Assembly (NCBI GenBank): GCA_942490925.1
Contig: CALNYX010000006.1
Span: forward strand, 1-16,924
Source of the DNA: CALNYX01 sp942490925
Lineage (GTDB): Bacteria > Chlamydiota > Chlamydiia > Chlamydiales > JAAKFR01
DNA length: 16,924 bases
Direction of reading: 5' to 3'
Positions 5,583 through 13,548 of the stretch are shown here, piece after piece; position 1 is the first letter of the stretch, and the number at the start of each line of letters is the position of its first letter. The translations under genes were made by a program, and so were the position numbers. The notes under the pieces were generated by a model that did no database searches, was not told where the DNA came from, and saw only the letters and a list, made by a program, of their open reading frames with translations.

Positions 5583-7990
5583 AACTATCTGAATACCGCA
5601 ATAAAGATCGTAGCTTAGCCGACATGCTTCCTTACGCCGTGGTGGTCAATAATGGCATCGTGATGTGCAAAGACGGCGCGCTATTGGCTGGTTGGCATTT
5701 TTACGGGAAAGATACAGCTTCCAGCACTCCTGAGGAGTTGGCAGCCATCAGCTCTCGAGTGTCCAGTGCATTCAAAGAACTTGGTACAGGCTGGACCATT
5801 AACGTAAACGCACAACGTATTCCTGCTAAAGACTATCCACAAAAAGAGCGCAGCTATTTTCCTGATAAAGTTACCAAGGCAATTGAGGCAGAACGTAGAA
5901 ATGTTTTTGAGAATCATGGCGGTTTTGCCACTGAAAATACGCTCACTCTCTCTTACAAGCCTGAGGAAGCAGCAGAAAAACTGAAAAAAATGGCTTACAG
6001 CCGTAACACAAAGACGCACCAGAAAAATAGTCTGGAAAAAAGCATTACCCAATTCAAAACCTCAATTGCAGAAGTGGAAGACGCCTTAAGCACAGTTCTG
6101 TTTTTAAATCGCCTGACCGACTCTACAGAAGTGTCCGAAGACGGTGTCACAAGAACCTATTCTGAGCTGCTATCTTTCCTGAAAGAATGCGTCACCACGG
6201 ACAAAGCACCTGTAACTCTTGCTGATACTCCAATGTACCTCGACGCATTGCTTAGCAGCGCTGATCTTGTGGGTGGAATTGCTCCACGAATTGGAGAAAA
6301 CTATTTGGGAATCTTATCTCTGGATGGCTTACCCGCTAAAAGCTGGCCGGCTATGCTTGCGCGTCTGGATCATCTTCCTATCTCATTCCGCTTCTCAACT
6401 CGGTTTGTACTACTCGACCAGATGGACGCGTTAGATGAAATCAATAAGTACCGTAAGACGTGGAACCAGCTCAAAATCAAGTTTTGGGATGCCATGTTTA
6501 GCAACCCGCAAGCTCGCGTAAACCGTGATGCTTTGATCATGACTGAAGATGCAGAACAGGCAGCGACCTCCGTTCAAGGTGGTCTAGTCGGTTCTGGATT
6601 CTACACTGCAACGATCGTCCTGCATGATACTGATCTAGAAAACATTGAGGAAGGATTGCGTCTGCTACGCCGTACACTACAACCTCTTGGATTTGGGTGC
6701 AGGATTGAGACGGTCAACGCTCTGGAAGCATGGTTTGGAACTCATCCAGGGAACACGTACGCCAATGTTCGTCGACCACTGATTAACACGCTTAATATGG
6801 CAGACTTTCTACCGCTGTCATCCATATGGGCAGGTCAAGACGTTAACCCGTGCCCATTCTATCCTCCGGAGTCTCCACCGCTAATGTATTGCACCACTGA
6901 TGGATATACGCCTTTCCGATTCAACCTTCATTCAGGCGACATTGGGCACACGCTTGTTTTTGGCCCAACCGGCTCCGGTAAATCCACTCTACTCGGCATA
7001 ATTGCAGCACAATTCAGACGGTACCCAGACTCAACGATCTATGCTTTCGATAAGGGCATGTCCATGTATCCGCTAACCAGTGCTACAGGTGGTACGCATT
7101 ATGAAATAGGTGGAGATAACTCAACTCTCTCATTCTGCCCACTCAGTAAAATTGACTCCAACGTTGAATGCAGTTGGGCTGAAGATTGGCTCGCAACCTG
7201 TTGCATTATGCAGGGCTTGGACATTTTGCCAGCACATCGAGGCGCAATTCATGACGCTGTAGTACTGCTACAAAGTAAGCCAGCAAAGTTACGTTCACTT
7301 TCAGATTTCTACCATGCCGTTCAGGATAAGGACGTGAAAGAAGCAATCAAGCACTACACCATAAAAGGTGCAATGGGACGCTTACTTGATGCACAGACAG
7401 ACTCGCTCGGGCTTTCAAACTTCACAGTCTTTGAAATTGAAGAGCTCATGAACCTTGGAGACAAAAACCTTATTCCAGTGCTTCTGTATGTGTTCCATCA
7501 AATTGAAAAGTCTTTTAACGGCCAGCCTTCCCTGCTCATTCTCGACGAAGCATGGATAATGCTCGGACATCCGGTCTTTAGGGAAAAGATCAGGGAATGG
7601 CTCAAGGTCCTGCGTAAATCCAACTGCGCTGTGGTGCTTGCCACGCAGTCTCTTTCTGATGCTGCAAGCTCAGGAATCCTTGATGTACTTGCAGAGTCAT
7701 GCCCTACAAAAATCTTACTGCCCAACGTAACCGCACGGCAGGACACACAGCGCGATTTGTACATCAGCATGGGGTTAAACTCGAAACAACTAGAGATAGT
7801 CGCCCTCGCAACACCTAAACGCGAATATTACGTCATGTCTCCGGAAGGTAACAGACTCATTAGCCTGGCACTTGGCCAAACAGCCCTCGCCTTTGTTGGA
7901 GCCTCAGACAAGGACAGTATTGCTCGAATTAAAGAACTGGAAGCAACTCACGGCGAACAATGGCCAGAAAGATGGATGAAGGAAAACTAA
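5576..7990 (+). CDS. trbE: TrbE, VirB4-type secretion ATPase
   Basis: The largest ATPase of the type IV secretion system, at the cytoplasmic face of the inner membrane. From ATG 5576 (GGAAGGTC upstream, overlapping the previous stop) it is 804 aa, in the range of the family. The N-terminal half (starting LKLSEYRNKDRSLADMLPYA) matches the CagE/TrbE/VirB domain. The C-terminal half carries Walker A GPTGSGKST (463-471) and Walker B LLILDEAW (653-660), followed by the conserved ATQSLSDAASSGI segment. An in-frame ATG five codons upstream is possible but lacks a ribosome site. The gene appears intact. Confidence 0.95.
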   Translation: MLKLSEYRNKDRSLADMLPYAVVVNNGIVMCKDGALLAGWHFYGKDTASSTPEELAAISSRVSSAFKELGTGWTINVNAQRIPAKDYPQKERSYFPDKVTKAIEAERRNVFENHGGFATENTLTLSYKPEEAAEKLKKMAYSRNTKTHQKNSLEKSITQFKTSIAEVEDALSTVLFLNRLTDSTEVSEDGVTRTYSELLSFLKECVTTDKAPVTLADTPMYLDALLSSADLVGGIAPRIGENYLGILSLDGLPAKSWPAMLARLDHLPISFRFSTRFVLLDQMDALDEINKYRKTWNQLKIKFWDAMFSNPQARVNRDALIMTEDAEQAATSVQGGLVGSGFYTATIVLHDTDLENIEEGLRLLRRTLQPLGFGCRIETVNALEAWFGTHPGNTYANVRRPLINTLNMADFLPLSSIWAGQDVNPCPFYPPESPPLMYCTTDGYTPFRFNLHSGDIGHTLVFGPTGSGKSTLLGIIAAQFRRYPDSTIYAFDKGMSMYPLTSATGGTHYEIGGDNSTLSFCPLSKIDSNVECSWAEDWLATCCIMQGLDILPAHRGAIHDAVVLLQSKPAKLRSLSDFYHAVQDKDVKEAIKHYTIKGAMGRLLDAQTDSLGLSNFTVFEIEELMNLGDKNLIPVLLYVFHQIEKSFNGQPSLLILDEAWIMLGHPVFREKIREWLKVLRKSNCAVVLATQSLSDAASSGILDVLAESCPTKILLPNVTARQDTQRDLYISMGLNSKQLEIVALATPKREYYVMSPEGNRLISLALGQTALAFVGASDKDSIARIKELEATHGEQWPERWMKEN

Positions 7991-7991
7991 A

Positions 7992-8798
7992 ATGAATACG
8001 TTAAAATTAGTTTTCGTTTCTTTGGTGCTGCTTTCCCTTCTTAACACACCAGCCCATGCTCGCACGGTTTACTGCGTTAACTGCTCAGATAAATTTATAC
8101 AGGCGCTAGACCGCGTCACCAACGTGAATCAACTTAAAGCGCTGTGGAAAGAATACGGTGAAAGTGTGCAGCAGACAGCACAGCAAGTACGGATGGTTCA
8201 GCAGAACATCGAACAGTACGCAAACATGGTGCACAACACCGTGACGCTCCCGATTAATACCATGAATAGAATGGTTGGAGATTTCAACAGACTGTCTGGC
8301 TATGTAGAAAGGATTTCGGCACGGACTGGTGAAATCAATAGCATGAAAGAACTATACAATGCGTTCTATGCAAAACAATCAGCACTGAAAGGGATAGTGA
8401 ATACTGCGGATGGAACAAAGAACTATTCCACCATGTGGGATCGCTGGTCGGGTGAGGTTGATCGTGCAGCTGAAGCAACTTTTAAGCTAACGGGAACCCA
8501 GCTCGCAGATCTGCGTAACAACGGTGAGCTTGAAACGCATATTCGAAGCCTTCTTTCGACTCCAAAAGGAAGAATGGAAGCAATACAAGCCGGAAACAAA
8601 CTTACAGCTATTCAAATAAAAGAAGCGCAAGAAACTCGCGCTCTCATGGCCACGTATCTCCAACAGGAGATGGCTAAAACCCAGAAAAACGAAAAGCTTG
8701 AACAGGTTCAGGAAGAGGCTCGTCGCAGCTTATACCACCCCGATCCTAATTCATATTTCTCTGCACCATCAAAGCCTGTGACGACAAATAATTTTTAA
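7992..8798 (+). CDS. trbJ: TrbJ, VirB5-like periplasmic/pilus-tip protein
   Basis: A 268-aa secreted protein starting one base after the trbE stop. A Sec signal peptide ends AHA (21-23). The mature part begins RTVYCVNCSD, giving a Cys pair (28, 31). It is strongly helical with long Gln/Asn-rich stretches (VQQTAQQVRMVQQNIEQYANM), typical of TrbJ. VirB5-type proteins sit at the pilus tip and take part in cell contact. Length is near the 258 aa of RP4 TrbJ, and the place after trbE matches the Ti-plasmid order. The C-terminal tail is polar. Confidence 0.88.
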   Translation: MNTLKLVFVSLVLLSLLNTPAHARTVYCVNCSDKFIQALDRVTNVNQLKALWKEYGESVQQTAQQVRMVQQNIEQYANMVHNTVTLPINTMNRMVGDFNRLSGYVERISARTGEINSMKELYNAFYAKQSALKGIVNTADGTKNYSTMWDRWSGEVDRAAEATFKLTGTQLADLRNNGELETHIRSLLSTPKGRMEAIQAGNKLTAIQIKEAQETRALMATYLQQEMAKTQKNEKLEQVQEEARRSLYHPDPNSYFSAPSKPVTTNNF

Positions 8799-8993
8799 GA
8801 TTCATTTGAGGCAGCAGAACGAGGTTTTTTTTCAAAGTAACTATCAGGATTTGAATTAAACAGTTCTTTATAAGCTTTCTCTTGTTCTGGAGTTCTGGAA
8901 CCTTTTAACTATCTGATCTCTTCAGTACATCCCGAAAAGAAGTAAACATGAGAACAACACTAATATCATCATTACAATTGTTTTTTTCATCAT
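8795..8993 (-). pseudogene. Decayed small lipoprotein-like gene at the trbK position
   Basis: On the minus strand, MMKKTIVMMILVLFSC begins at 8993 but stops at 8922-8924. One frame over, a lipobox-like FFSGC is followed by TEEIR, a TAG (8911-8909), then an open stretch, RTPEQEKAYKELF and NPDSYFEKKPR, to a TAA at 8797-8795. Read together these suggest a lipoprotein of about 65 aa with a frameshift and a stop. In Ti-type trb operons trbK, a lipoprotein for entry exclusion, sits exactly between trbJ and trbL, although on the same strand. The function is a guess; the stretch could also be non-coding. It is convergent with trbJ. Confidence 0.3.
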
Positions 8994-9020
8994 AACTATT
9001 CTCACAGAATTGGATTCAAC

Positions 9021-9722
9021 ATGAACAGGGTAGCAAAAGAAAGCTTTAACGTATCAGCCATATTATTATTTTTACTTATATTGTTTATTTTTCCAAAAGT
9101 CACCTTTGCATCACAACAAGATGTGCATGTGCTGTCAGAAATTGCATTTCAATTTAAACAAAGAGCCTCTGCATGGCAGCCAATAATAGAATCACATGCA
9201 ATATCCCTCTTTCGGATCTTACTCATTGGTAGTGTCGCATGGATGGGAATTAGAGCCATCCTTGAGCAATCAGACATCCAGAAAACTTTAGTACAGTTCG
9301 TAAAACTAGTCTTTTTTGCCTGCTTAATGCTTGCAGTCTTAAAATACTACACCCAATGGGCCAACATGCTGATTGGTGGGCTTTCTGGAATTGCAACAGA
9401 GCTTAACGCTCCCCCTTCTGACCCAAGCAGTGTTTTCATTGTCGGAATCAAACTTGTTTTTAAAATTCTGAATAAAACAAGCCTAATGAAGCCTGTAGAT
9501 AGTCTCGGCTTGTTGATCTGTGCGTTAGCTATAGCCATTACGTTCGCCCTGATCGCTGCACAAATGCTTCTAGTAAAATGTGAAGCCTACATCGTTTTAA
9601 GTGCTGGAATACTTTTGCTAGGCTTTGGAGGTTCAGAGCAAACCAGAACATATGCAACAAACTTTCTACGCTATTCACTCTGGAATTGCTATGAAACTTT
9701 TCGTCATGCAAGCTGCTCGTAG
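9021..9722 (+). pseudogene. trbL: TrbL (VirB6-like), N-terminal fragment of a frameshifted gene
   Basis: Encodes 233 aa: a signal-like N-terminus ending near TFASQQ, then several membrane segments (about 63-82, 94-112, 165-205), matching the polytopic inner-membrane channel protein TrbL. The diagnostic LLLGFGGSEQTRTYATNFLRYSL block is at about 197-219. Immediately after this the frame is lost: the conserved continuation (GIAMKLFVMQ) appears in the next frame, while this frame runs to a TAG at 9720-9722. The gene is therefore broken, or the sequence contains errors. Translation start has only a weak ribosome site (GGATT). Confidence 0.82.
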
Positions 9723-10254
9723 GCCTTGGCACTTCGTTTCATTAACGAACTTCCAACTGGCGATCTGTCATGCAAGACATGACTTTTTTATCCTGATCGG
9801 AGTAGCAATTGTACTGCTAGCTCTCACTATGAGCATCCCCGACATAGTCTCTGGGATTATCAACGGTTCCCACGTTTCTACAGGACAAGCAATAACATCG
9901 GCTGCATCAACTGTAGCAATGGGAACAATGGCTACTATGGGGGCTATGAAAGCTAGTGGATTCAATGCATTTGATGGAGCTCAAGCCACACGGGCGGCAG
10001 CAGGAATGGCAAATGCCGATGGTGCAAGCGGTCTGGGGAAAGCCGGTCATATGGCAAAGAATCTAGGTTCAGCAGCGCTATCAACTCGCGGGCAAGGTCG
10101 AATGCAAGGCATCCGGTCTGCTGTTCAAGGAAAAAGTGAACTGCAAGACCTGATGAACAGCGGAGAAACACCTTCTGCCCCAACTGCACCGCCGATGGAA
10201 GACAAGCCTTATGAAAGTCCTGCTGTGGATCTAACTAATGGAAAGGAGAATTAA
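9691..10254 (+). pseudogene. trbL: TrbL (VirB6-like), C-terminal fragment
   Basis: Continuation of trbL in another frame. It opens with MKLFVMQ, and from about 9781 gives a membrane segment FFILIGVAIVLLALTMSIP followed by the Gly/Ala/Met-rich tail usual for TrbL (VAMGTMATMGAMKASG) and a polar C-terminus. Between 9712 and 9780 the expected peptide jumps through the other frames (LLVGLGTSF, then INELPTGDLS), so four +1 shifts occur within about 100 bp. The whole gene would give roughly 410 aa if repaired. The ATG at 9691 is only the first in-frame Met, not a known start. Confidence 0.75.
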
Positions 10255-10255
10255 C

Positions 10256-10792
10256 ATGAGCATACGACAAAACACTAAAGTACTGCCAAAACATATTCGC
10301 TTTATTGACCTCAGTGTAATCCTACTTTCTATGGGAGTAATACAAACGAACTGCGGTAATGAGTTGGGACGTTTTTTTGCACTGCTTGGAATTGCTGTTA
10401 TGAGCACTTCTGGCTCGTACTTCACCTTCGTCCAACGCAGCCATAGGACTTGCTACACCGTCTTAGCTATTCTTTTAGGACTCATGATCTCATATGCACT
10501 AATTGAACATGTCGGCTTATTACTTTTTGTTCCAGCTGTAGGCACCTATGCCATATTTCGAACTTACTTTAACTCAGAGCTAAAACAACCTCGAACTAGT
10601 TACAGAACTTTATCCAGTAAAATCTTTATGGATCTAGGTGTGTTTACAGCATATAGCAGTACATTTTTATTTTTACTTGATCACCCTGACGCAGCGCAGA
10701 CCATGCTGTCTAGCGGTGTGGTCCTGTATATTTTTGCACGTCTCTTTTCTTGTTCCAAAACGCTAGAAAAACTTCATCACGATAAACCTTGA
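10256..10792 (+). CDS. Unknown polytopic membrane protein
   Basis: A 178-aa protein starting at 10256 after AAGGAG, one base past the trbL stop. An in-frame ATG at 10238 is less likely because it precedes the ribosome site. It has about five or six hydrophobic segments (roughly 18-36, 40-58, 66-86, 89-104, 127-145, 151-168) separated by short basic loops, and a basic C-terminus. I do not recognise the family. It lies between trbL and trbF, where Ti-type trb operons usually have nothing. Possible roles are surface or entry exclusion, or an accessory of the VirB6 channel; neither is supported by motifs. Confidence 0.7.
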   Translation: MSIRQNTKVLPKHIRFIDLSVILLSMGVIQTNCGNELGRFFALLGIAVMSTSGSYFTFVQRSHRTCYTVLAILLGLMISYALIEHVGLLLFVPAVGTYAIFRTYFNSELKQPRTSYRTLSSKIFMDLGVFTAYSSTFLFLLDHPDAAQTMLSSGVVLYIFARLFSCSKTLEKLHHDKP

Positions 10793-10869
10793 AGCAATGC
10801 ACTAGGAATCTCACTAATTGCGTACAAGGCTATCGCCGCGAATAAAATATAAATTACCAATCTAAACAT
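10777..10869 (-). CDS. Possible 30-aa single-span membrane peptide
   Basis: A minus-strand ORF of 30 codons with an ATG at 10869-10867 preceded by GGAGAGAGAG, a good ribosome site. The peptide is a single hydrophobic span (MFRLVIYILFAAIALYAISE) with a short polar end. It overlaps the 3' end of the upstream membrane-protein gene by 16 bp on the opposite strand and lies in the only large gap between trbL and trbF. A TATAAT-like box occurs further upstream on the minus strand without a well-spaced -35. It could be a small membrane protein or a chance ORF. Confidence 0.35.
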   Translation of the reverse strand: MFRLVIYILFAAIALYAISEIPSALLQGLS

Positions 10870-10985
10870 GAGCTCTCTCTCCATAAAAAGTCATTACACA
10901 CAACGAGAATCTTCATTTATTCTTTAAATTACAAATAGCTATTATACAGAAAAAATCAGTCAATATAGCTTAGTGAGCAACTACC

Positions 10986-11315
10986 ATGTCTACCTCACCA
11001 TACTTAAAAGGCCGTGAAGAATGGCTTGAACGATACGGAAACTATATTAAACGTGCTCGGAATTGGCAGGTAACAACCTTTTTAGCGCTTTGCATTGCCG
11101 TGCTGTCCATTACTGGGAATGTAATTCAAGCAACGCAGTATAAAGTTGTGCCTTACGTTATTGAAGTAGATAAAATTGGAAATGCCGTTGGAGTAAAACC
11201 GGCTGCTGAAGCTTCTACAATTCCCAAAGCAGTCATCCAAGCAAACATTGCAGAATGCATTGTGAACTGGCGCACTGTTACTGCGGATCTTGAGTTTACA
11301 AGAACGCATGATTAA
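10986..11315 (+). pseudogene. trbF: TrbF (VirB8-like), N-terminal fragment of a frameshifted gene
   Basis: Encodes 109 aa. It begins with a cytoplasmic part containing EWLERYGNYIKRARNW, then one membrane span (about 29-49) and the periplasmic start YKVVPYVIEVDKIGNAVGV, all typical of TrbF, the inner-membrane scaffold protein of the secretion channel. Homology runs to WRTVTADL (about 96-103), after which the frame gives EFTRTHD and a stop at 11313-11315. The conserved continuation is one base over. The 193-bp gap upstream has a TATTAT box at 10940-10945 that might serve a promoter, with a poor -35. Confidence 0.85.
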
Positions 11316-11637
11316 GAAATTTTCTGCGTTCGTCACCGGCTCCGCTAAAGGAACAGTTGGCGGCTGGTATCAGAAAAACAATCCGTACGAGCGCAGCCGA
11401 GACGTTCTTGTAGATGTCCGAATTAAGGGCATCCCTCTTCCTGTCAGCAAAGAAAGCTGGCGTATTGAATGGGATGAAACCATCCGTAACCACTCTGGAG
11501 TTGCTTTAAGCTCAGCTGCCTATGAAGCAACCGTCAGTATTCGCCAAAGTGCCCCAACCTCTGAAGCCCAAATCATGCGTAACCCCGGAGGGGTACACAT
11601 TACTGCTCTGTCCTGGAGCAAACTTCTTAGCTCATAA
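11290..11637 (+). pseudogene. trbF: TrbF (VirB8-like), C-terminal fragment
   Basis: In the +1 frame from 11290 (TTG) the sequence reads SLQERMIKKFSAFV, then WYQKNNPYERSRDV, SWRIEWDETIRNHSG and a C-terminal HITALSWSKLL, the periplasmic domain of TrbF in correct order. Joining the two fragments by skipping one base near 11289 gives about 216 aa, the normal family length. It is most simply a one-base insertion or a sequencing error. TTG is not claimed as a real start. The end is 35 bp before trbG. Confidence 0.82.
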
Positions 11638-11672
11638 CTCACGCTAAAACATAACGATTCAGGAGAATTATT

Positions 11673-12770
11673 ATGAATCTGTGGAACCCCTACATTTTAG
11701 GGGGGCTGCTCTCGCTTTACCTAATTTCAGGATTTACGACTCCTGTAATGGCAGAGCAATTCCCTCAAAAAAGCCCGCCAAACGCGGCTTTGCGAACAAC
11801 CCAGAAACTCCCGCCTGCACAACAGGACTCAACGGGGCTGATGAACAAAGTTTTCATTGGAGGACGAGCGGCACCAGCTGGAAACCCCGCCTCTTCACGC
11901 CAATATGGCTACGTGGCCAACGCTCCTGTGAACGAAGTAGATCTCTATGACGCACCACTTCCTGAATATCTCAGTCCAGTGAATGTGCCGCTGAGTAGCA
12001 AGGAAAAGAAGGCGGTAACACTGTCTAAAAAGTGGATAAACAACAACGTTGCTCCATTTTTAAGCAATGGGGGAAAGTTGATTTACGTATTTGGGTCTAC
12101 CCTGCCTACGATCATCTGCTCTCCTCTCATGGGGTCTGACTTAGAGCTTCAGGCCGGTGAATCCGTCAAGGACGTACTTTTAGGAGACACAGCCCGATGG
12201 CGTTGGCAAACCACAAGTTCCGGAGAGGCTGGTTGGGAGAAGACACACATCATCTTTAAGCCAACAGATACCGGTCTTGTCACTACTGCTGTGATTCCGA
12301 CAAACAAACGCGTTTACCACATCAAACTGGTCTCAAACCGGAAAAACTACACGCCGTATGTTGGCTTTGAGTACCCAGAGGATCAGCGCCGGCTGTTGCA
12401 ACAGCAGTTTGCACAACAAGCTAAAAAGAAAAAATGGAATACAGCGCCAACAACTGCCGGCACTTCTGTTGATCTTTCAACACTGGACTTCGGCTACGAC
12501 GTAACTGGCGAAGCACACTGGAAACCGCTCCAAGTCTACAACGACGGGACTCGTACCATTATTCGATTACCGCAAGAGGCAGCACACAGCGACCTCCCTG
12601 TATTGCTTGTCGAGAAGGCCGGTCAAGAAGCGCTGGTGAACTACCGCGTTCGGACAAAGGGCAAGCACACCAGTTTAATCGTAGATGAAATATTTGAGGA
12701 AGCCATGCTCATCGCTGGAGTTGGCTCCAATCAACAGAAAATTAAAATTCGTAAGCAGGAGGAAGAATGA
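11673..12770 (+). CDS. trbG: TrbG, VirB9-like outer-membrane core protein
   Basis: A 365-aa secreted protein with a signal peptide ending VMA (25-27) and an AGGAG ribosome site. After a Pro/Ala-rich variable part (28-130) comes the VirB9 domain: ARWRWQTT (about 173-180), KPTDTGLVTTAVIPTNKRVYHI, and the C-terminal WKPLQVYNDGTRT (283-295), followed by VNYRV and GVGSNQQKIKIRK. VirB9 proteins form the outer-membrane core ring with VirB7 and VirB10. It is longer than RP4 TrbG (about 297 aa), mostly in the linker. Its last four bases overlap the next start (ATGA). Confidence 0.92.
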   Translation: MNLWNPYILGGLLSLYLISGFTTPVMAEQFPQKSPPNAALRTTQKLPPAQQDSTGLMNKVFIGGRAAPAGNPASSRQYGYVANAPVNEVDLYDAPLPEYLSPVNVPLSSKEKKAVTLSKKWINNNVAPFLSNGGKLIYVFGSTLPTIICSPLMGSDLELQAGESVKDVLLGDTARWRWQTTSSGEAGWEKTHIIFKPTDTGLVTTAVIPTNKRVYHIKLVSNRKNYTPYVGFEYPEDQRRLLQQQFAQQAKKKKWNTAPTTAGTSVDLSTLDFGYDVTGEAHWKPLQVYNDGTRTIIRLPQEAAHSDLPVLLVEKAGQEALVNYRVRTKGKHTSLIVDEIFEEAMLIAGVGSNQQKIKIRKQEEE

Positions 12771-13546
12771 TCTCTCCATCACTACGCCACATGACCTTGC
12801 TTCTCATAGCACTCACCCTGCTTTCAGGTTGCGCTGCAAAAAATCAGAGGCCCGTCATGGAGTCATGGCAAGCCTACAACGGAATGGCTGATGTTCCTGA
12901 AGAACTCATGACACCACTGGCAGAGCTAATAGCTCAAAAAGTCGCTGACAGATATCCTCCAGGAAGAACAACCATTGGACTCCACTATCAGAGCACAGAC
13001 GAATTTGGTTCTATGTTTGAGACTGCCCTTCGTGAGAAAGGGTTCTCTATCGATTCCACTAACGCCCCTGAAATAGACGTACTTCAATGCTCATACCTTA
13101 TGGATAGCATTGCTTCTCCAAATACGAAGACACGTCCAAGTTATCTGCGATTAAAATTCTCTGACGGCTACAGCATTGGCCATATCTACACCTATAGCCC
13201 AGACAGTGGGTTCATAGAAAAAGGTGTGGCTACAAGCACAGAAGCTCTTTTTACCTTTGTCAGCTCCCAAAGTGCTGAAATGGAGCCAAGCGAAAAGGTC
13301 GGAGATCATACATGGCATATCAAGCCTGGAAGTCTGAAGACACAGCTTTCAACATGGGCACGTACTGCCAATTACCAACTTGTCTGGAAAGCAGCACATG
13401 ACTTTGAAATGCAGGCTGAGGCTACTTTCAAGGGTAGCTTCTACGGTGCAGTGAAACGTCTCTTTACCCGCATGAATCGAAGTGGAAACTCCCTACGCGT
13501 CACTCTTTATCAGCAAAACTCCGTACTCGAAGTTCGGGAGGATTAA
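12767..13546 (+). CDS. TrbH-like lipoprotein fused to a TcpQ/PilL-type C-terminal domain
   Basis: A 259-aa lipoprotein: lipobox LSGC with Cys22. Residues about 45-90 (LAELIAQKVADRYPPG, then FGSMFETALREKGFSI) fit TrbH, the outer-membrane lipoprotein encoded after trbG. Residues about 181-257, starting WHIKPGSLKTQLSTWA and continuing NYQLVWKAA, ATFKGSFYGAVKRLF and NSVLEV, fit the C-terminal domain of TcpQ/PilL, which in type IVb pili helps the secretin assemble. It sits between trbG and a pilN-like secretin gene, exactly where the two modules meet. I infer an adaptor tying the conjugative core complex to the secretin. Both domain calls are from pattern recognition; the TcpQ part is the stronger. 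Confidence 0.72.
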   Translation: MISPSLRHMTLLLIALTLLSGCAAKNQRPVMESWQAYNGMADVPEELMTPLAELIAQKVADRYPPGRTTIGLHYQSTDEFGSMFETALREKGFSIDSTNAPEIDVLQCSYLMDSIASPNTKTRPSYLRLKFSDGYSIGHIYTYSPDSGFIEKGVATSTEALFTFVSSQSAEMEPSEKVGDHTWHIKPGSLKTQLSTWARTANYQLVWKAAHDFEMQAEATFKGSFYGAVKRLFTRMNRSGNSLRVTLYQQNSVLEVRED

Positions 13547-13548
13547 TT

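Noticed and set aside
10929..10945. trbF promoter at TATTAT (10940-10945)
   Set aside because: The -10 is good but the sequence 17 bp upstream is a poor -35; A+T-rich DNA gives such hits often, so it is only mentioned in the trbF entry.
11283..11315. Programmed +1 frameshift in trbF
   Set aside because: CTT GAG gives poor re-pairing after a +1 slip, there is no stop or rare codon at the slip point and no upstream Shine-Dalgarno-like stimulator. Nearby trbL shows similar shifts, so an error or decay is more likely.
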